A stretch of 64,000 nt of DNA from NCBI GenBank assembly GCA_040954595.2, contig CM082585.2, positions 2,728,001 through 2,792,000 on the forward strand. Reading direction: 5' to 3'. The first letter of the stretch is position 1. Every line of letters starts with the position of its first letter. Below the pieces are notes generated by a model that was not told the DNA's origin, made no database searches, and worked only from the letters and a program-made list of their open reading frames with translations. This stretch comes from Balanoglossus misakiensis (Eukaryota; Hemichordata). Shown here piece after piece: positions 57,301 to 64,000 of this stretch. The position numbers and the translations under genes are program-made.

Positions 57301-60300
57301 GGTGGGGTCAACCTTTGCGTCAACATTAACCAGGCCAGACAGTAACAAGGCCAGAGTGGACAGTTTCCTGCCCATTAATTTTGAGTGTTTGGTGGGGTCA
57401 ACCTTTGTGTCAACATTAACCAGGCCAGACAGTAACCAGACCAGAGTGGACAGTATTCTGCCCATTAATTTCGAGTGTTTGGTGGGGTCAACCTTTGCGT
57501 CAACATTAACCAGGCCAGACAGTAACAAGGCCAGAGTGGACAGTATCCTGCCAATTAATTTCGAGTGTTTGGTGGGGTCAACCTTTGCGTCAACATTAAC
57601 CAGGCCAGACAGTAACAAGGCCAGAGTGGACAGTATCCTGCCCATCAATTTTGAGTGTTTGGTGGGGTCAACCTTTGCGTCAACATTAACCAGGCCAGAC
57701 AGTAACCAGGCCAGAGTGGACAGTATCCTGCCCATCAATTTTGAGTGTTTGGTGGGGTCAACCTTTGCGTCAACATTAACCAGGCCAGACAGTAACCAGG
57801 CCAGAGTGGACAGTATTCTGCCCATTAATTTCGAGTGTGTGGTGGGGTCAACCTTTGCGTCAACATTAACCAGGCCAGACAGTAACCAGGCCAGAGTGGA
57901 CAGTATCCTGTCCATTAATTTCGAGTGTTTGGTGGGGTCAACCTTTGCGTCAACATTAACCAGGCCAGACAGTAACCAGGCCAGAGTGGACAGTATCCTG
58001 TCCATTAATTTTGAGTGCTTGGTGGGGTCAACCTTTGCGTCAACATTAACCAGGCCAGACAGTATCCTGACCAGAGTGGACAGTATCCTGTCCATTAATT
58101 TTGAGTGTCTGGTGGGGTCAACCTTTGCGTCAACATTAACCAGGCCAGACAGTATCCTGGCCAGAGTGGACAGTATCCTGTCCATTAATTTTGAGTGTCA
58201 ACATTAACCAGGCCAGACAGTATCCTGGCCAGAGTGGACAGTATTCTGCCCATTAATTTCGAGTGTTTGGTGGGGTCAACCTTTGCGTCAACATTAACCA
58301 GACCAGACAGTAACCAGGCCAGAGTGGACAGTATTCTGCCCATTAATTTCGAGTGTTTGGTGGGGTCAACCTTTGCGTCAACATTAACCAGGCCAGACAG
58401 TATCCTGGCCAGAGTGGACAGTATCCTGTCTATTAATTTTGAGTGTCTGGTGGGGTCAACCTTTGCGTCAACATTTACCAGACCAGACAGTATCCTGGCC
58501 AGAGTGGACAGTATCCTGTCCATTAATTTTGAGTGTCTGGTGGGGTCAACCTTGTGTCAACATTAACCAGACCAGACAGTAACCAGGCCAGAGTGGACAG
58601 TATTCTGCCCGTTAATTTCGAGTGTTTGGTGGGGTCAACCTTTGCGTCAACATTAACCAGACCAGACAGTATCCTGGCCAGAGTGGACAGTATTCTGCCC
58701 ATTAATTTCGAGTGTTTGGTGGGGTCAACCTTTGCGTCAACATTAACCAGACCAGACAGTAACCAGGCCAGAGTGGACAGTATTCTGCCCATTAATTTCG
58801 AGTGTTTGGTGGGGTCAACCTTTGCGTCAACATTAACCAGACCAGACAGTATCCTGGCCAGAGTGGACAGTATTCTGCCCATTAATTTCGAGTGTTTGGT
58901 GGGGTCAACCTTTGCGTCAACATTAACCAGACCAGACAGTATCCTGGCCAGAGTGGACAGTATTCTGCCCATTAATTTTGAGTGTCTGGTGGGGTCAACC
59001 TGTGCGTCAACATTAACCAGGCCAGACAGTATCCTGACCAGAGTGGACAGTATCCTGTCCATTAATTTTGAGTGTCTGGTGGGGTCAACCTTTGCGTCAA
59101 CATTAACCAGGCCAGACAGTATCCTGGCCAGAGTGGACAGTATCCTGTCCATTAATTTTGAGTGTCAACATTAACCAGGCCAGACAGTATCCTGGCCAGA
59201 GTGGACAGTATACTGTCTATTAATTTTGAGTGTCTGGTGGGGTCAACCTTTGCGTCAACATAAACCAGGCCAGACAGTATCCTGGCCAGAGTGGACAGTA
59301 TTCTGCCCATGAACTTCGAGTGTTTGGTGGGGTCAACCTTTGCGTCAACATTAACCAGGCCAGACAGTAACCAGGCCAGAGTGGACAGTATCCTGTCCAT
59401 TAATTTTGAGTGTTTGGTGGGGTCAACCTTTGCGTCAACATTAACCAGGCCAGACAGTATCCTGACCAGAGTGGACAGTATCCTGTCCATTAATTTTGAG
59501 TGTCTGGTGGGGTCAACCTTTGCGTCAACATTAACCAGGCCAGACAGTATCCTGGCCAGAGTGGACAGTATCCTGTCCATTAATTTTGAGTGTCAACATT
59601 AACCAGGCCAGACAGTATCCTGGCCAGAGTGGACAGTATCCTGTCTATTAATTTTGAGTGTCTGGTGGGGTCAACCTTGCGTCAACATTAACCAGACCAG
59701 ACAGTATCCTGGCCAGAGTGGACAATATTCTGCCCATTAATTTCGAGTGTTTGGTGGGCTCAACCTTTGCGTCAACATTAACCAGACCAGACAGTATCCT
59801 GGCCAGAGTGGACAGTATCCTGTCCATTAATTTTGAGTGTCTGGTGGGGTCAACCTTGTGTCAACATTAACCAGACCAGACAGTAACCAGGCCAGAGTGG
59901 ACAGTATTCTGCCCGTTAATTTCGAGTGTTTGATGGGGTCAACCTTTGCGTCAGCATTAACCAGGCCAGACAGTATCCTGGCCAGAGTGGACAGTATCCT
60001 GTCCATTAATTTTGAGTGTCTGGTGGGGTCAACCTTTGCGTCAACATTAACCAGGCCAGACAGTATCCTGGCTAGAGTGGACAGTATCCTGTCCATTAAT
60101 TTTGAGTGTCAACATTAACCAGGCCAGACAGTATCCTGGCCAGAGTGGACAGTATACTGTCTATTAATTTTGAGTGTCTGGTGGGGTCAACCTTTGCGTC
60201 AACATTAACCAGGCCAGACAGTATCCTGGCCAGAGTGGACAGTATTCTGCCCATGAATTTCGAGTGTTTGGTGGGGTCAACCTTTGCGTCAACATTAACT

Positions 60301-63300
60301 AGGCCTGAAAGTAACCAGGCGTAGAGTGGACAGTATTCTGCCCATGAATTTCAAGTATTTGGTGGGGTCAACCTTTGCGTCAACATTAACCAGGCCAGAC
60401 AGTATCCTGGCCAGAGTGGACAGTATTCTGCCCATGAATTTCAAGTGTTTGGTGGGGTCAACCTTTGCGTCAACATTAACCAGGCCAGACAGTAACAAGG
60501 CCAGAGTGGACAGTATCCTGCCCATTAATTTCGAGTGTTTGGTTGGGGCAACCTTTGCGTCAACATTAACCAGGCCAGACAGTAACAAGGCCAGAGTGGA
60601 CAGTATCCTGCCCATTAATTTTGAGTGTTTGGTGGGGTCAACCTTTGTGTCAACATTAACCAGGCCAGACAGTAACCAGACCAGAGTGGACAGTATTCTG
60701 CCCATTAATTTCGAGTGTTTGGTGGGGTCAACCTTTTCGTCAACATTAACCAGGCCAGACAGTAACAAGGCCAGAGTGGAAAGTATCCTGCCAATTAATT
60801 TCGAGTGTTTGGTGGGGTCAACCTTTGCGTCAACATTAACCAGGCCAGACAGTATCCTGGCCAGAGTGGACAGTATCCTGCCCATTAATTTTGAGTGTCT
60901 GGTGGGGTCAACCTTTGCGTCAACATTAACCAGACCAGACAGTATCCTGGCCAGAGTGGACAGTATACTGTCTATTAATTTTGAGTGTCTGGTGGGGTCA
61001 ACCTTTGCGTCAACATTAACCAGGCCAGACAGTATCCTGGCCAGAGTGGACAGTATTCTGCCCATGAATTTCGAGTGTTTGGTGGGGTCAACCTTTGCGT
61101 CAACATTAACCAGGCCAGACAGTATCCTGGCCAGAGTGGACAGTATTCTGCCCATGAATTTTGAGTGTCTGGTGGGGTCAACCTTTGCGTCAACATTAAC
61201 CAGGCCAGACAGTATCCTGGCCAGAGTGGACAGTATTCTGCCCATGAATTTCAAGTATTTGGTGGGGTCAACCTTTGCGTCAACATTAACCAGGCCAGAC
61301 AGTATCCTGGCCAGAGTGGACAGTATTCTGCCCATGAATTTCAAGTGTTTGGTGGGGTCAACCTTTGCGTCAACATTAACCAGGCCAGACAGTAACAAGG
61401 CCAGAGTGGACAGTATCCTGCCCATTAATTTCGAGTGTTTTGTTGGGGCAACCTTTGCGTCAACATTAACCAGGCCAGACAGTAACAAGGCCAGAGTGGA
61501 CAGTATTCTGCCCATTAATTTCGAGTGTTTGGTGGGGTCAACCTTTGTGTCAACATTAACCAGGCCAGACAGTAACAAGGCCAGAGTGGACAGTATTCTG
61601 CCCATTAATTTCGAGTGTTTGGTGGGGTCAACCTTTGTGTCAACATTAACCAGGCCAGACAGTAACCAGACCAGAGTGGACAGTATTCTGCCCATTAATT
61701 TCGAGTGTTTGGTGGGGTCAACCTTTGCGTCAACATTAACCAGGCCAGACAGTAACAAGGCCAGAGTGGACAGTATCCTGCCAATTAATTTCGAGTGTTT
61801 GGTGGGGTCAACCTTTGCGTCAACATTAACCAGGCCAGACAGTAACCAGGCCAGAGTGGACAGTATCCTGTCCATTAATTTCGAGTGTTTGGTGGGGTCA
61901 ACCTTTGCGTCAACATTAACCAGAGCAAACAGTAACCAGACCAGAGTGGACAGTATGCTGCCCATTAATTTTGAGTGTTTGGTGGGGTCAACCTTTGCGT
62001 CAACATTAACCAGAGCACACAGTAACCAGGCAGAGTGGACAGTATCCTGTCCATTAATTTCGAGTGTTTGGTGGGCTCAACCTTTGCGTCAACATTAACC
62101 AGACCAGACAGTATCCTGGCCAGAGTGGACAGTATCCTGTCCATTAATTTTGAGTGTCTGGTGGGGTCAACCTTTGCGTCAACATTAACCAGACCAGACA
62201 GTATCCTGGCTAGAGTGGACAGTATCCTGCCCATTAATTTTGAGTGTCTGGTGGGGTCAACCTTTGCGTCAACATTAACCAGGCCAGACAGTATCCTGGC
62301 CAGAGTGGACAGTATCCTGTCCATTAATTTTGAGTGTCTGGTGGGGTCAACCTTTGCGTCAACATTAACCAGGCCAGACAGTATCCTGGCCAGAGTGGAC
62401 AGTATCCTGTCCATTAATTTTGAGTGTCTGGTGGGGTCAACCTTTGCGTCAACATTAACCAGGCCAGACAGTATCCTGGCCAGAGTGGATAGTATCCTGC
62501 CCATTAATTTTGAGTGTCTGGTGGGGTCAACCTTTGCGTCAACATTAACCAGGCCAGACAGTATCCTGGCCAGAGTGGACAGTATCCTGTCCATTAATTT
62601 TGAGTGTCTGGTGGGGTCAACCTTTGCGTCAACATTAACCAGGCCAGACAGTATCCTGGCCAGAGTGGATAGTATCCTGCCCATTAATTTTGAGTGTCTG
62701 GTGGGGTCAACCTTTGCGTCAACATTAACCAGGCCAGACAGTATCCTGGCCAGAGTGGACAGTATCCTGTCCATTAATTTTGAGTGTCTGGTGGGGTCAA
62801 CCTCTGCATCAACATTAACCAGGCCAGATAGTAACCAGGCCAGAGTTGACAGTATTCTGCCCATTAATTTCGAGTGTTTGGTGGGGTCAACCTTTGCGTC
62901 AACATTAACCAGGCCAGATAGTAACCAGGCCACAGTCGACAGTATCCTGTCCATTAATTTTGAGTGTCTGGTGGGGTCAACCTTTGCGTCAACATTAACC
63001 AGGCCAGATAGTAACCAGGCCAGAGTCGACAGTATCCTGTGCATTAATTTTGAATGTCTGGTGGGGTCAACCTTTGCGTCAACATTAACCAGGCCAGATA
63101 GTAACCAGGCCAGAGTGGACAGTATTCTGCCCATTAATTTTGAGTGTTTGGTGGACAACCTTTGCGTCAACATTAACCAGAGCACACTGTAACCAGGCCA
63201 GAGTGGACAGTGTCCTGTCCATTAATTTTGAGTGTTTGGTGGGGTCAACCTTTGCGTCAACATTAACCAGGCCAGACAGTAACCAGGCCAGAGTGGACAG

Positions 63301-63324
63301 TATCCTGCCTATTAATTTTGAGTG
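48308..63324. repeat. 15-kb minisatellite, about 165 units of 90 bp
   Basis: The unit is 90 bp (e.g. GTGTTTGGTGGGGTCAACC ... AGTGGACAGTAT ... CCATTAATTTTGA). The spacing TGAGTGTTTG at 48311 to 48401 is exactly 90 and persists. Variants: AGAGCACACAGTAACCAG type near both edges, GGCCAGACAGTAACCAG or AACAAG type in the middle-left, and CAGTATCCTGGCC type in 53.5-62.8 kb. Because 90 is divisible by 3 and the unit lacks stops in one frame per strand, long open frames arise on both strands (up to 590 codons forward and 556 reverse). Single-base deletions and a 22-bp deletion variant break them repeatedly, so I do not call genes. Confidence 0.95.
51272..53075. repeat. 902-bp block duplicated within the minisatellite
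   Basis: 51272-52173 and 52174-53075 appear identical by eye, including rare variants such as AACACGGCC and the GAAAGTAACC unit. The period of 902 is ten units plus 2 bp, so the block carries its own indels. Confidence 0.8.
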
Positions 63325-63486
63325 ATTTGTGGGTCAATTTGATCAAATACTGCCTACTGCTGGCGCTGCATATTTAAAGAAATGTGAAAAGATGGCAAGA
63401 CAGGTTTGGTAAGTGTGGGCCCCCTAACTGAAGCAAAAGCACAAACTGAAAACTAAGATATGAATTTGGAATAGTTTTATTTATTA

Positions 63487-63614
63487 CATATGAAAAATAA
63501 TGAAGACGTATGCTTCAAAGTAAGTATCGACGGAGTCGAACCGCCAATGCTGCAATGGCATTATACCCATAATACTTTTTTGCTTTTTGCATGAATTTCA
63601 TTATTTTTCATATG
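63487..63614. repeat. Inverted repeat with 18-bp perfect arms
   Basis: CATATGAAAAATAATGAA at 63487-63504 and its exact complement at 63597-63614, separated by 92 bp. The spacer holds the tRNA-like stretch. Confidence 0.85.
63523..63576 (-). other. tRNA-like stretch (low confidence)
   Basis: Read on the minus strand it has AGTAT/ATACT ends, a 5-bp stem AATGC/GCATT around a 7-base loop, and GGTTCGACTCC, matching a tRNA T-arm and B box, inside a 5-bp stem with one G-T pair. It is only 54 nt, lacks a D arm, and has A instead of U before the would-be anticodon. A tRNA pseudogene or tRNA-derived fragment is more likely than a working tRNA. Confidence 0.25.
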
Positions 63615-64000
63615 CTGTGCAGCTAAAGTGTGGCTAGATGGCTAACTGCTGATGTAAAATATCTTGCATAGCAATTTGGAACAATTACCCCAAGTAGTGG
63701 TCAAACAGAAACAATGCTTGCATTCAATTTAAAACAAGGTGACAAAAGTGGTTGAAATAAAACAAAAAGCAAAAACAGTGTTTATCAAACTGAAATAATG
63801 TGGTCGAAATGAAACAATGAGCAAAAACAGTGTTTATGAAACTGAAATAATGTGCCAAAATAGCTCCTGTTGATATTGCACAAAATAAACTGTTGCATTC
63901 TACCCTTGAGTTAATTTTTATTTCTAGGCAATTATGTGTTAATACTAATTATTACCTATGGGTAAAAACCATCAGTTTCTTAAGTGCAAATCGCAAGAAG

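Larger units (their letters stand above)
63325..64000. other. Unique 3' flank of the minisatellite with a 52-bp tandem pair
   Basis: No gene recognised. At 63754-63857 a 52-bp segment (GCAAAAACAGTGTTTAT then AAACTGAAATAATGTG) occurs twice with few changes. Confidence 0.6.

Noticed and set aside
48308-63324. Many long open frames on both strands (up to 590 and 556 codons) as protein genes
   Set aside because: They follow from a stop-free 90-bp unit. Frames are broken by indels in the array, overlap antisense, and show no start, splice or domain evidence.

Overview
The window looks like nuclear DNA of an invertebrate animal. It is packed with transposable elements, contains one intron-bearing gene, and ends in very long tandem arrays. 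An invertebrate deuterostome (sea urchin, hemichordate or lancelet type) fits best. The main reason is a Gmr1-type LTR retrotransposon with integrase ahead of reverse transcriptase, a group originally described from deuterostomes. Mag-like Ty3/gypsy, DIRS-like, Tx1/L1-like LINE and endonuclease-bearing Helitron elements are also typical of such genomes. The species assignment is inference.

Layout. 1-610: minus-strand remnant of a DIRS-type reverse transcriptase/RNase H. 1087-8230: 5'-truncated L1/Tx1-like LINE, split by a complete small Mag-like gypsy element (1819-5813, 128-bp LTRs, target duplication GGTTC). 8231-13606: tandem array of 442-bp and about 527-bp units with a perfect hairpin. 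14129-38206: a decayed Helitron of the Helentron kind (OTU protease, 21-residue repeats, HUH Rep, PIF1 helicase, exonuclease-endonuclease-phosphatase domain). It is interrupted three codons before its stop by a Gmr1-like element (21591-38165, 518-bp LTRs, duplication CTAG). The Gmr1-like element is itself interrupted twice: by a TIR DNA transposon (23843-25829, duplication GAT) and by a second gypsy element (28234-36908, 617-bp LTRs, duplication CATG). The second gypsy element carries a MYND zinc finger at its gag-pol junction.

38207-41880 is AT-rich and I see no gene there. 41888-47250 holds a spliced gene: TATA box, 5' UTR exon and six coding exons for a 274-residue protein with two OB folds, the second resembling RPA70 DNA-binding domain B. 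48308-63324 is a 15-kb minisatellite of 90-bp units with higher-order structure and open reading on both strands. 63325-64000 is unique sequence with an inverted repeat around a tRNA-like stretch.

How the parts relate. Insertion order can be read from the nesting: Helitron, then Gmr1-like element, then the TIR transposon and the MYND-bearing gypsy element. The Gmr1-like reading frame stays continuous across both insertions when the inserted DNA and one duplication copy are discounted, so it was probably intact when hit. The LINE frame is likewise continuous across its gypsy insertion. The Helitron carries its own frameshifts and stops and was already decaying or has decayed since. The three LTR elements and their hosts all read on the plus strand. 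Most of the sequence is selfish DNA; the OB-fold gene is the only good host-gene candidate.
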